Below are positions 35,684 through 46,985 of a stretch of 64,000 bases of DNA, piece by piece. Source of the DNA: Alphaproteobacteria bacterium (GTDB lineage: Bacteria > Pseudomonadota > Alphaproteobacteria > Rickettsiales > JABSSG01); assembly GCA_030426905.1 (NCBI GenBank), contig JAUHXQ010000001.1, positions 434,001 to 498,000 on the forward strand, given 5' to 3'. Within the stretch, counting starts at the first letter, position 1; each line of letters begins with the position of its first letter. The position numbers and the translations under genes were made by a program. Under the pieces are notes generated by a model that had not been told where the DNA came from, ran no database searches, and worked only from the letters and a program-made list of their open reading frames with translations.

Positions 35684-36340
35684 ATGGAAATAAAGCTAAT
35701 TATTTTTGATTGCGACGGCACTCTTATTGATAGCGAATATATTAACAATAAAGCTACTTCAGATGTGCTTATAGAGTTGGGGCATAAGGAGTTTACTATA
35801 GATTATTGTATAAGATTTTTTGCTGGATGTAGTATGCATGATGTTCTTGATACTTTAAAAAAACTTCGAATTCCTAATCCAGAAATAACTTTAGATGCTA
35901 TGCAAACAAGAGCAATTGCTATGGCAAAGAATAATCTTGCTCCTATTTCAAATGCGATAGAAACGGTAAAAAGAATTACATTACCTAAGGCTGTTGCGTC
36001 AAATGGAGAGCGAAAAATGGTTATTACTTCACTAAGTATTACAGGATTATCTAAATATTTTGATAATAACTCTATATTTACCTGTGAACTAGTAAAAAAA
36101 GCAAAACCAGCTCCTGATATATATTTATATGCTGCAGAAAAAATGGGTGGTATCGAGCCAAAACATTGTTTAGTTATAGAAGATAGTGTTCGTGGTATAA
36201 TTGCAGGAAAAGCTGCTGGAATGAATGTTCTTGGTTTTACAGGGGGAAACCATCATAATGATGAGTCTAAGCAAGCATTAAAAGATGCTGGTGCAATGCA
36301 AATTATAGAGAACCTTGCAGAAATACTGCATTATCTATAG
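35684..36340 (+). CDS. HAD-superfamily phosphatase, phosphoglycolate phosphatase/beta-PGM-like
   Basis: 218 residues with HAD motif I IFDCDGTLIDSE (nucleophile and acid D residues), a helical cap, motif II region VASNGERK, motif III lysine in KKAKPAPDIY and motif IV VIEDSVRGIIAG. This is a small-molecule phosphatase or phosphomutase. The exact substrate cannot be assigned from the sequence. It lies 15 bases after the EamA carrier. Confidence 0.9.
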   Translation: MEIKLIIFDCDGTLIDSEYINNKATSDVLIELGHKEFTIDYCIRFFAGCSMHDVLDTLKKLRIPNPEITLDAMQTRAIAMAKNNLAPISNAIETVKRITLPKAVASNGERKMVITSLSITGLSKYFDNNSIFTCELVKKAKPAPDIYLYAAEKMGGIEPKHCLVIEDSVRGIIAGKAAGMNVLGFTGGNHHNDESKQALKDAGAMQIIENLAEILHYL

Positions 36341-36415
36341 TTTATAGTAAATTTAGATGTGATAGAGAAGTGAGGCTAGAAATGAGAATATTTATTGAAA
36401 ATAAAGTGTATTAGC

Positions 36416-37402
36416 ATGGATTTTTTACAATTATGTATACAAAATTTTTTATCCCCAGCCCTTTTATTTTTTATATTGGGTATGGCAGGTGGTATCTTGA
36501 AGTCTGATCTAGACTTCCCTAAAAGTATCAGTAATTATTTTACGATGTATCTAATGATGTCTATAGGGTTTCAGGGTGGTGTAGCTATTGCGGCTACGGA
36601 TAATTTTACAGCAGAGATCTTATATACTTCAGCTGCAGGAGTGGCAGTAAGTTTCTTATTTCCTTTTTTAGGCTATTTTTTATTAAAATTAACTACTAGA
36701 CTAGATAAGACTAACGCTGCAGCAGTTGCCGCCCATTATGGCTCTATAAGCTTAGTTACTTTTGCGACAGCAGCAAGTTTTTTAAAGATTAAAGGTTTAA
36801 CTTATGATGGCTATATAGTAGCGGTTTTAGCGCTAATGGAAGCACCAGCCATTCTTTCGGGGCTTTATATACTGAATAAAGTAGCTCCATCAAGAGTTGT
36901 TCATACTGAAAAAGTTACATATAGGCTTTCAAGAGAAATTTTTACCAATGGTGCTATATTATTATTAATTGGCTCTTTTATCATTGGATGGATTACTGGG
37001 AAAAAAGGATTAGAAAAAATGGATGCATTTCTAGTTCAACCTTTTCAGGGGATATTAGCATTATTTTTATTAGATATGGGGTTAATAGTTTCAAGGCAAT
37101 TGAATCATTTAAAAGATTTTAATTTTAAACTAGTAATTTTTGGGTTTTATATGCCGTTATTAGGGGCATTAATTGGGTTGATTATTAGTAAAGTGATTGG
37201 TCTTAGCGTAGGCACTGGTATGTTATTTACAGTTTTATGCGGTAGTGCTTCGTATATAGCAGTTCCTGCTGCGATAAGGTTAGCGGTGCCTAAGGCAAAA
37301 GCTACGATTTATATCACAATGTCGCTAGCGGTTACTTTTCCGTTTAACATTGTAGTAGGCATTCCAATTTACTATGTTCTATCACAGTTTTTTTTAAATT
37401 AG
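36416..37402 (+). CDS. Sodium-dependent bicarbonate transporter-like permease (SbtA/DUF897 family)
   Basis: I start at ATG 36416 (MDFLQLCIQNFLSP) rather than an upstream TTG, giving 328 residues. It has about ten hydrophobic helices in two inverted halves (FLSPALLFFILGMAGGILKSDLDFP, MMSIGFQGGVAIA, VQPFQGILALFLLDMGLIVSRQL, LCGSASYIAVPAAIRLAVPKA). These are the signatures of the SbtA family, known from cyanobacterial bicarbonate uptake. Many non-photosynthetic bacteria carry relatives of unknown substrate. No SbtB regulator is adjacent. Bicarbonate or another small anion is possible. Confidence 0.8.
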   Translation: MDFLQLCIQNFLSPALLFFILGMAGGILKSDLDFPKSISNYFTMYLMMSIGFQGGVAIAATDNFTAEILYTSAAGVAVSFLFPFLGYFLLKLTTRLDKTNAAAVAAHYGSISLVTFATAASFLKIKGLTYDGYIVAVLALMEAPAILSGLYILNKVAPSRVVHTEKVTYRLSREIFTNGAILLLIGSFIIGWITGKKGLEKMDAFLVQPFQGILALFLLDMGLIVSRQLNHLKDFNFKLVIFGFYMPLLGALIGLIISKVIGLSVGTGMLFTVLCGSASYIAVPAAIRLAVPKAKATIYITMSLAVTFPFNIVVGIPIYYVLSQFFLN

Positions 37403-37511
37403 TATGTTATAAGCGAAGAGACATAAATTTAAGATTTGCTGCGAAGAATTTAATAATAATTTTTATTATATACTTGAGATTATCCTTTACTAATGCCACT
37501 ATTAAAGGGCA

Positions 37512-38465
37512 ATGTATATACTAGAAATCATTACAGGACCCATAATCTTGTTTTTAGGCGGTGAGATCTTAATAAAAGGGTCTGTATCGCTTGCTAAACA
37601 TTTAAGTATTTCTCAGGTTTTAGTTAGTGCTGTAATCATAGGTTTTGGCACTTCTATGCCAGAGATGGTGGTGTCTGTAGATGCTATGATAAAAAACTCT
37701 CCTGAGATTGCTATAGGAAATATTGTAGGTAGTAATATTGCCAATGTATTGCTTATCATTGGGCTCTCAGCAGTAATTTTTCCTATATCCTTAAAAAATA
37801 TCTTTATCAATAGAGATGCAGTTGTAATGTTAGTTGCTACAATTTTATTTGTCTTTTTCAGTGCTTTTAATGGAGAAATAAATTTTTTTGAGGGGGTACT
37901 TATGCTAGCTATACTAGCGGTATATATAGTGTATTCTTACTCTCAAAGTAGTAGTAATGCTTCTGATAAAGAATTTAAAAACATTGAGTCTGGTTTATGG
38001 TTTTTCTCGGAATTGAGTCTTATATTTTCTGTTGTTTTCTGTGTAATTGGTTTTGCATTTCTCATAGCTGGCTCTTCTCTATTTTTAAATGGCGCTATAG
38101 CTTTGTCAAATAAGTTAAATATTAGCAAAGAAATTGTAGGTATTGGTATTGTTGCCTTTGGCTCATGTTTGCCAGAGTTAGCAACTTCAATAGTTGCGTC
38201 ATACAGAAAGAATGGAAATATTGTAATAGGAAGTGTTGTGGGTAGTAATATATTTAATTTATTATCCATAGCCGGTATAATTGCGTTGATAGAGGATGTG
38301 CTAATACCTGCTCGTGTTTTACAATTTGATATATGGGTATTTTTGCTAGTTATGATATTATTTTTCGTAATGATTATAAATAAAATAACTTTTAAAAGAT
38401 CATATGGCTTTATTTTTATCCTATCTTATTCAACGTATCTTGGTGCTTTATTCGGTTGTTTTTAA
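37512..38465 (+). CDS. Calcium/sodium antiporter, CaCA family (YrbG-like)
   Basis: 317 residues with the two alpha-repeats of cation/calcium exchangers: GFGTSMPEMVVSVDA...GNIVGSNIANVLLIIG in the first half and AFGSCLPELATSIVAS...GSVVGSNIFNLLSIAG in the second. It has ten helices in inverted halves. It exchanges Na+ or H+ for Ca2+ or a related cation across the inner membrane. A consensus promoter for the rRNA genes begins 40 bases after its stop. Confidence 0.93.
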   Translation: MYILEIITGPIILFLGGEILIKGSVSLAKHLSISQVLVSAVIIGFGTSMPEMVVSVDAMIKNSPEIAIGNIVGSNIANVLLIIGLSAVIFPISLKNIFINRDAVVMLVATILFVFFSAFNGEINFFEGVLMLAILAVYIVYSYSQSSSNASDKEFKNIESGLWFFSELSLIFSVVFCVIGFAFLIAGSSLFLNGAIALSNKLNISKEIVGIGIVAFGSCLPELATSIVASYRKNGNIVIGSVVGSNIFNLLSIAGIIALIEDVLIPARVLQFDIWVFLLVMILFFVMIINKITFKRSYGFIFILSYSTYLGALFGCF

Positions 38466-38505
38466 AATTAAATTATATTTTACGGTATTTTTTAGAATTA
38501 GGCTA

Positions 38506-38534
38506 TTGACAAGTTATGACTCAAATAATATAAC
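38506..38534 (+). promoter_or_regulatory. Promoter of the 23S-5S rRNA unit
   Basis: TTGACA (38506-38511), then a 17-bp spacer and TATAAC (38529-38534). This is a perfect -35 with optimal spacing and a one-mismatch -10, about 180 bp upstream of the 23S 5' end. The position predicts a leader of roughly 175 nt. The 252 bases between the CaCA gene and 23S hold no coding region I believe in. Confidence 0.75.
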
Positions 38535-38717
38535 CTATATACTTGATTTAGGCAAAGTAGCTTTAAAAGTTAGTGCAAAATCAAGATGCTGTTTAACATA
38601 GTGAATAAAATTAACGATCTAACAACCGCTGGTGTTTTAGTAAACCTACTAAAATAACAGAAAATCAAAATAAAAATATGCATATGTAGTTTTAATACTG
38701 CATGTGTGTCGGCGTAA

Positions 38718-41472
<2,755 letters not shown>

Positions 41473-41614
41473 ATATACTGACACACACATGTAGTGTTAA
41501 GACTATTGATGCCATATTAATAATCCGCGGATTAAAAAGTTAGATTTTGTTATATTTTAGTATAAGTTTTTTAAAGGCTTATACTTTCACTATGTTAATT
41601 CTAGTATAAAGAGT

Positions 41615-41756
41615 GTTTGCTTAACTAGTTTGGTGGTTATAGCGCATGTGCACCACGAGATCCCATTCCGAACTCTGCCGTGAAACCATGCAACGCCAAT
41701 TGTACTGCATCTTAAGGTGTGGGAGAGTAGGAAGCCGCCAAACTTGTTAAGCAAAC
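41615..41756 (+). repeat. Inverted repeat enclosing 5S rRNA (processing stem)
   Basis: GTTTGCTTAAC (41615-41625) and GTTAAGCAAAC (41746-41756) are perfect inverse complements and sit immediately outside the 5S termini. Joined to the 5S helix I strands they form a 22-nt stem with one T-T mismatch and one G-U pair. This is likely the RNase recognition stem for 5S maturation. Confidence 0.85.
41629..41744 (+). rRNA. rrf: 5S ribosomal RNA
   Basis: TTTGGTGGTTATAGCGCATG at the start pairs with GCCGCCAAAC at the end (helix I). The internal CACCACGAGATCCCATTCCG and GTGGGAGAGTAGG are characteristic of 5S rRNA. The length is about 116 nt. It lies about 155 bp after the 23S 3' end in the same transcription unit. 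Confidence 0.96.
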
Positions 41757-42041
41757 ATAATTTATAATTTTAAATATAAGATTAGAACGCACGCATCCTT
41801 AAAGTCATAAACTTTACCTGATGTATCTTAATTTCTTTAAATATCGTAGGCAGTGAATAAAGTTGTAATGACACCTTCAGTAGCAGCGCTTTTAGCAAAA
41901 TTTTCCGCTGAATTATAATATCTTGTTTTTCAACCAAAAACACTGAACACTCTGCCTTTGAATGTCCCCCCGCTATGGTTGTTTCTAAGTAACTTTTTCT
42001 GTGTAAGGGGGCATATATTGTGACGGATTATACTGCTTATT

Positions 42042-44672
42042 TCATATTGTTATTGCACTTTGAGAGGTAATGTCTTCATGAGTGATGCTACCCATTAAAT
42101 AATAGTCTTGTTTCCCAATTGGTGTTGCATTATCCAATATCTTTATCTCCTTCTCACCATCTTCTTTCTCTTCATAATAGAAAAATTGGTCGTAAGAAAT
42201 CATACTAATCCCTAAGTTATTAGCAGCGTTTTCTTCATTCGTTGTCGAGCTGTTGCAACCACGAGGATGTGAGCTGTCTATAACAATAATAATCTCTTGA
42301 GATGATTTAGTTACTTCCTGCCATCCTGCTTCAATATTTTTAGTATGATTTTCAAAAAAAGCACTGAGAGGAGAATCTAGGTCATAGTATTGAGCTAAAT
42401 ATTTCTTAGAAACTGCACTATTTCCTTTATCGTCATCGTCGCTACCGTTATCATTTACAGGAGTCTCGTCATTATAAGGAGGTTTTTCAGAACCAATCAC
42501 AGGAGGAAGCATTTCTTTTTCCGAATCTCTATTGTCACCTTCTTTTTTTACAGCTTCATTTGTAGATTTATTTATCGATTCGCTACTATTGTTTGTGCTT
42601 TCACCCGCATCTGTTTTATCATATTCAGTGTCAGATTCTTTAGAATTATCGATTGCTTCTTGTTCTTTTGAAATAGGATCGGGGTTCAGAAAATTATTAC
42701 ACGCTTTTACTAAAGATATATTTTTTGTGTTTTCAGATAATTTTTTAATCTCTGCTATTGTCTTCTTTTGTACTCTATCAATTCTCGTTATTCTTAATAG
42801 TAGTTCAACTATTTCTTCTGAAGGATATTCACAGGGTAACCGACAAGAAAAAAGCCCATCTAACGCTGTTCCCCACGGGCATATAGCATTAGCATCAATA
42901 TTTGCATTTATTAACAATATTGCAAGCTCACAGTTACCATAGGAACTAGCTTTATGTAGAAGTGTCCTATCATCTAAGCTTCTAGTATTAACGTCAGCGC
43001 CTAAGTCGTATATCAATGATTTTATGAACTGATATGTCTCTATATTGACTCCAACAGGAGAATTTATAATCTCAATCAAGTATTTATTAAGATCCAATCC
43101 TGTATACTTTAATATATGAGATCTGAGAAAGTAACCTTCTTCAAGGTCTTTCCTTAACATTTCGCCTGCAATTCCTTTTATTCTCCACAACCAGACCTCG
43201 GAGAGTAATAATGCTTTTTCTAATTGATACTCTTTATTTATAGTACTTTTTTCTTTTTCAGTTTGTAATAAAAGTACAGCTAGTTCTAGGTGTTTTTTTC
43301 GAATACAATTAACTACATAGTCTTTTTTAAGAGAAATTGTTACGGCGCTATCTCCTGAAAAACCACCATCTCTATTATTTTTATTTATTTTATTTAAAAC
43401 TTCGAGTACCGCTTCCTCTAAAGTTATTGGACCCTGGGGTAGCTCTTCTTCTTTTGGAGTAGCACTTTTATTTATCTCATTTAAAGCTTGGCAGTGTTGA
43501 TCTAAATATTTCTTAGAAACTACATGATTTCCTTTATCGTCATCGTCGCTACCGTTATCGTCTGCATGAGTCTCGTTCGTGTCTATTTTATCAGATTTGT
43601 TGTCAGATTCCCCAGAGTCATCGGTTGCTTCTTGTAATAATTTTGGGTCAATTTTTTTTAAAATATAATATTCTATAACAATATTACACAGATCCTTAGG
43701 AAGCAAATGTGCATTGTCTGCTTTTTGTAATGATAGACACACGATACGGTAATGGTTCAGAAAATTATTATATGCTTTTTGTAATGATGGGCACACGCTA
43801 TAATAACAGTTCAAAAGATCACTATCTGTTTTTACTAACGGATAACCTTCTATACTTTGAGATAATTTTTTTGTGTCTTCAGATAATTTTTTGATCTGTG
43901 CCATCGTCCGCTCTGATACCTCATTAATTCTCATTACTCTTAACAGTAGTTCAACCATTTTTTCTGGATTATGGGCACTTCCCGAAATAATACACCTTAA
44001 CGTTTTCTCCCTGCTACTTAGAACAGTATAGTCGGCGCCTTCGTTTAACGCATCCTTATAGTCACAAGATAAAGCAGCTAGCTCCAGGTCGTTTCTTAAT
44101 GGTACTGCGGCACCACCCTCGCTTCCTCGTATAATATCAAACATCATACTGTCATGAAAGCATTGATGCAAATCCAATCCTGCACACTTTAATAGATTCA
44201 GTCTGAGAAAGTAACCTTCTTCAAGGTCTTTCTTTAACATTTTTACTGCAATTTTTCCTATTGTGCTCAAATCGCGCATGGAGAGGTGTATGGAGTGTAT
44301 GGAGAGCATGGAGAGTAATGATGGTTTTTCTAATCTATACCTTTCATTTATAGTACTTTCTTCTTTTTTAGTTTGTAACAAAAGTACGGCTATTTCGGGG
44401 TGGTTTTTTCGAATACAATGAACCACAGAGTCTTTTTTAAGAGAAGTTATTGCGGCGCTATCTCCTGGAAAACCATTATCTCTATTATCTTTATTTATTT
44501 TATTTAAAACTTCGAGTACCGCTTCCTCTAAAGTTATTGGACCCTGGGGTGGCTCTTCTTCTTTTGGAGTAGCACTTTTATTTATCTCATGTAAAGCTTC
44601 GGTTAAAGCTTTGCGTATTGCTTCTTCTAAAGTTATTGGGCCCTGAGTTAGTACTTCTTCTTTTGATTTCAT
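42042..44672 (-). CDS. Large internally duplicated ankyrin-like protein
   Basis: 876 residues made of two diverged copies of a roughly 370-residue unit after a short N-terminal QGPITLEEA element. Each unit has QGPITLEEAVLEVLNKIN, then CIRKxHxExAVLLLQT and LRKDLEEGYFLR helices, then ankyrin-like helices. These are clearest in unit 2, with LGADVNTRSLDDRTLLHKASSYGNCELA. An IVELLLRxxRI segment and an acidic linker ending in GSDDDDKGN and KKYLxQ complete the unit. Unit 1 also has LPKDLCNIVIEYYI, which resembles an F-box-like helix. The last 115 residues are unique (EIIIVIDSSHP ... GISMISYDQFFYY). There is no signal peptide. It is a candidate T4SS effector by build only. Confidence 0.75.
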   Translation of the reverse strand: MKSKEEVLTQGPITLEEAIRKALTEALHEINKSATPKEEEPPQGPITLEEAVLEVLNKINKDNRDNGFPGDSAAITSLKKDSVVHCIRKNHPEIAVLLLQTKKEESTINERYRLEKPSLLSMLSIHSIHLSMRDLSTIGKIAVKMLKKDLEEGYFLRLNLLKCAGLDLHQCFHDSMMFDIIRGSEGGAAVPLRNDLELAALSCDYKDALNEGADYTVLSSREKTLRCIISGSAHNPEKMVELLLRVMRINEVSERTMAQIKKLSEDTKKLSQSIEGYPLVKTDSDLLNCYYSVCPSLQKAYNNFLNHYRIVCLSLQKADNAHLLPKDLCNIVIEYYILKKIDPKLLQEATDDSGESDNKSDKIDTNETHADDNGSDDDDKGNHVVSKKYLDQHCQALNEINKSATPKEEELPQGPITLEEAVLEVLNKINKNNRDGGFSGDSAVTISLKKDYVVNCIRKKHLELAVLLLQTEKEKSTINKEYQLEKALLLSEVWLWRIKGIAGEMLRKDLEEGYFLRSHILKYTGLDLNKYLIEIINSPVGVNIETYQFIKSLIYDLGADVNTRSLDDRTLLHKASSYGNCELAILLINANIDANAICPWGTALDGLFSCRLPCEYPSEEIVELLLRITRIDRVQKKTIAEIKKLSENTKNISLVKACNNFLNPDPISKEQEAIDNSKESDTEYDKTDAGESTNNSSESINKSTNEAVKKEGDNRDSEKEMLPPVIGSEKPPYNDETPVNDNGSDDDDKGNSAVSKKYLAQYYDLDSPLSAFFENHTKNIEAGWQEVTKSSQEIIIVIDSSHPRGCNSSTTNEENAANNLGISMISYDQFFYYEEKEDGEKEIKILDNATPIGKQDYYLMGSITHEDITSQSAITI
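42400..44600 (-). repeat. About 1.1-kb tandem duplication inside the ankyrin-like gene
   Basis: TTCGAGTACCGCTTCCTCTA occurs at 43401 and 44511 (1,110 bp apart), and CCTTTATCGTCATCGTCGC recurs at a 1,107-bp spacing (42424 and 43531). The ends of the units are nearly identical at the DNA level while the middles have diverged. This suggests recent conversion at the edges or selection on the linkers. Confidence 0.88.
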
Positions 44673-44783
44673 ATATGCACCCTCTTTTAATTAATTTGGT
44701 TCCTATTTTGACACGAATAGGCTTCTCAATCAATTCGTTAATCATGTTAATGTCAGTACTTACGGCAGTTCACACTACCAGTA

Positions 44784-44970
44784 TTAGCCTGTTACGAATC
44801 TTGTTCGTCTTTCATCATCATTATCTTGCACTTCTACATATTTGCAAATTATTTTTTCATCTCTACTGACCGTGGAAACGAAGTAACCGTTAGACCATAT
44901 AGCAGCAGTTCTCTAATATACCTTCCCTAAATATTCACTAAATTTTTCTTTAAAAAAGTTGTGATGATAA
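44784..44970 (-). pseudogene. IS200/IS605-family TnpA remnant (C-terminal part)
   Basis: The minus-strand frame ending at the TAA at 44784 reads FFKEKFSEYLGKVY, then a TAG, then RTAAIWSNGYFVSTVS and DEKIICKYVEVQDND. The W-S-x-G-Y-F-V-x-T-V and I-x-K-Y-V-E-x-Q pattern is the C-terminus of the Y1 (HUH) transposase TnpA of IS200/IS605 elements. The TAG probably replaced a tryptophan codon (TGG). The upstream HUH domain and catalytic tyrosine region are not found, so only the tail survives. Confidence 0.6.
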
Positions 44971-45069
44971 AACCTCCCTTGGCAAAAAAGTAGATTGAAG
45001 TTGCAAAATCATATTATTTATTTATAATCTGCCGCGTTGCTAGTAACATATAAGTTAAGATAGAGTAAA

Positions 45070-45268
45070 GTGATAAGAGAGTATAATCAGCAAAGAACCC
45101 TTGCTTGGCTGATGTGGTTGTTAACCGCAAGTTTTTTTGCCTACCAATTTGCTTTAAGAATTTCTCCTGGGTTAATTATAAATGACATCATGAGAAAATT
45201 TAGATGGCTCAGATGGTCCTTATTTAGGAACACTTGGTGATAATAACACTACTCAGTCGAGTCAATAA
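45070..45268 (+). pseudogene. MFS transporter remnant (N-terminal fragment, frameshifted)
   Basis: From a GTG at 45070 the frame reads LAWLMWLLTASFFAYQFALR then ISPGLIINDIMRKF, the first helix and loop typical of MFS permeases of the proline/betaine and sugar-phosphate type. After MRKF the frame degenerates and stops at 45238. The continuation DGPYLGTLG is in another frame up to a stop at 45268, so a frameshift is present. The remaining roughly 350 residues are gone. Confidence 0.6.
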
Positions 45269-45466
45269 CTTTGAGAGTCCTTACATTCCTAAGGACAGAG
45301 TAGACATCTTTGTATACATGATATTTTAGCGGCATCAGATTATTATATTTAGCTACTCTGACAATTGTTGTTTTTTAAAAATGAATAAGTATAACACTTC
45401 CAATATTCACTTAATCAGTATATGATTAATAACCAACAATTCAATTCAAACGCAAAATTATAAAAT

Positions 45467-45685
45467 ATGGCAAAAGAAGAGTTAATAGAGTTTCAAGGTA
45501 CGATTACAGAGTTATTACCCAATGCAATGTTTAGAGTGACATTAGAGAACGGTCATATGATTATTGCACATACTTCTGGGCGTATGCGTAAAAACCGCAT
45601 TAGAATATTGGCAGGTGACAAAGTTACAGTTGAGATGACACCTTATGATCTTACTAAAGGAAGAATAGTGCACAGACACAAATAA
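45467..45685 (+). CDS. infA: Translation initiation factor IF-1
   Basis: 72 residues, exactly the usual length. It is an S1/OB-fold: [23 protein letters not shown], then [20 protein letters not shown]. It binds the 30S A site during initiation. It is the first of four closely spaced plus-strand core genes (infA, yebC, ruvC, bolA). Confidence 0.98.
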   Translation: MAKEELIEFQGTITELLPNAMFRVTLENGHMIIAHTSGRMRKNRIRILAGDKVTVEMTPYDLTKGRIVHRHK

Positions 45686-45708
45686 TAAACTCAATTATAT
45701 CTTAAATT

Positions 45709-46464
45709 ATGGCTGGTCATTCAAAATTTAAAAATATAATGCACCGTAAGGGTGCGCAGGATGCAAAAAAAGCAAAGCAATTTGCTAAAATAGTTAAAGA
45801 AATAGTAGTTGCTGTTAAATCTGGAGGAAGCGATGATCCTGAGTTTAATCCTAGATTGAGAACAGCTATCGCAGCAGGAAAAGCCGCAAATTTACCTAAA
45901 GATAGAATAGAGAATGCTATCAAAAAAGCTTCATCTACTCAAGAAGGAGACAATTTTGAAGAAGTACGTTATGAATGTTATGCCCCTGGAGGAGTAGCGC
46001 TCATTATTGATGCATTAACTGACAATCGCAATAGAACAGCAGGCGAAGTCAAAGCTGCTCTTAGTAAGTATAATGCGACTTTGGCGGAGCCTGGCAGTGT
46101 TCTATATATGTTTAAGCGTGTTGGTTTAGTAGAGTTTGTGGATACAAAAATAGATGCAGAAACTTTAATGGAGACAGCAATAGATGCAGGAGCAGAAGAT
46201 TGTTTATCAGAAGATGATGCACATGAAGTATATTGTGATCCAGATGATTTTAATAATGTTAGAGAAACTCTAACCAATAAATTTGGTGATCCAGCGAGTG
46301 CTTCATTAATTTGGAAACCAGAAAACACAATTGATATTGAAAATATAGAACAAGCAGAATCTTTATTAAAATTAATCGATATTTTAGAAGATAATGATGA
46401 TGTACAATCTGTTAGTGGTAATTACAAAATTAGCGATCAAATTGCCGAGAAAATAAATATATGA
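45709..46464 (+). CDS. yebC: YebC/PmpR-TACO1 family protein
   Basis: 251 residues with the family start AGHSKFKNIMHRKGAQDAKKAKQFAKI, the central YECYAPGGVALIIDALTDNRNRTA and the C-terminal YCDPDDF. YebC proteins act as transcription regulators or, as shown for TACO1 and some bacterial members, assist translation of proline-rich stretches. The spacing to infA is 23 bases. The pairing with ruvC is conserved widely. Confidence 0.96.
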   Translation: MAGHSKFKNIMHRKGAQDAKKAKQFAKIVKEIVVAVKSGGSDDPEFNPRLRTAIAAGKAANLPKDRIENAIKKASSTQEGDNFEEVRYECYAPGGVALIIDALTDNRNRTAGEVKAALSKYNATLAEPGSVLYMFKRVGLVEFVDTKIDAETLMETAIDAGAEDCLSEDDAHEVYCDPDDFNNVRETLTNKFGDPASASLIWKPENTIDIENIEQAESLLKLIDILEDNDDVQSVSGNYKISDQIAEKINI

Positions 46465-46487
46465 ATAATATTAAATTTAAATTGTAA

Positions 46488-46985
46488 ATGCCTATAATAA
46501 TTGGTATTGATCCAGGTCTTTTGAATAGTGCTTGGGGCATTATTAACGAAGATAGTGGTAGGATGGAATATATTGCTAGTGGCACTATCACTACTCATGC
46601 CTCTCAAAATATAGCCATCAGATTAAGAAAAATTTATCAAGAATTATACAAAGCTATTGAAGCCTATGCTCCTACACAATGTGCGATCGAAGAAACTTTT
46701 GTCAATAAAAATCCGCTATCATCTTTAAAGCTGGGGCAGGCAAGAGGAGTTGCAATACTTGCTGCAAGCAATTCTGGGATTGCGGTATCTGAATATTCTC
46801 CACGGCTGATTAAGAAGTCTTTGGTTGGTAGTGGTAGAGCAGATAAAAGGCAAATTGAAGCTATGGTAAAATATCTCATGCCTAGAGCAAATGTTAAAAA
46901 TGACCATGAAGCGGATGCGATAGCTGTATCTATTTGTCATGCAAATATTGCAGCGACACAAAATAAAATTAATGGAGCTTTATGA
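46488..46985 (+). CDS. ruvC: Crossover junction endodeoxyribonuclease RuvC
   Basis: 165 residues. Acidic catalytic residues are visible in GIDPGLLNSAWG (D8), AIEETFVNKNPLSSLKLGQARG and NDHEADAIAVSICH. RuvC resolves Holliday junctions with RuvAB, which are not in this window. The last 4 bases overlap the bolA start (ATGA). Confidence 0.97.
   Translation: MPIIIGIDPGLLNSAWGIINEDSGRMEYIASGTITTHASQNIAIRLRKIYQELYKAIEAYAPTQCAIEETFVNKNPLSSLKLGQARGVAILAASNSGIAVSEYSPRLIKKSLVGSGRADKRQIEAMVKYLMPRANVKNDHEADAIAVSICHANIAATQNKINGAL

Larger units (their letters stand above)
44673..45466. other. 794-bp decayed intergenic region
   Basis: No intact gene is present. The left part carries the 3' end of an IS200/IS605 transposase (minus strand) and the right part the 5' end of an MFS transporter (plus strand), described separately. 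The remaining roughly 200 bases before infA (45269-45466) show nothing recognisable. The upstream signals of infA must lie here. Confidence 0.7.
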
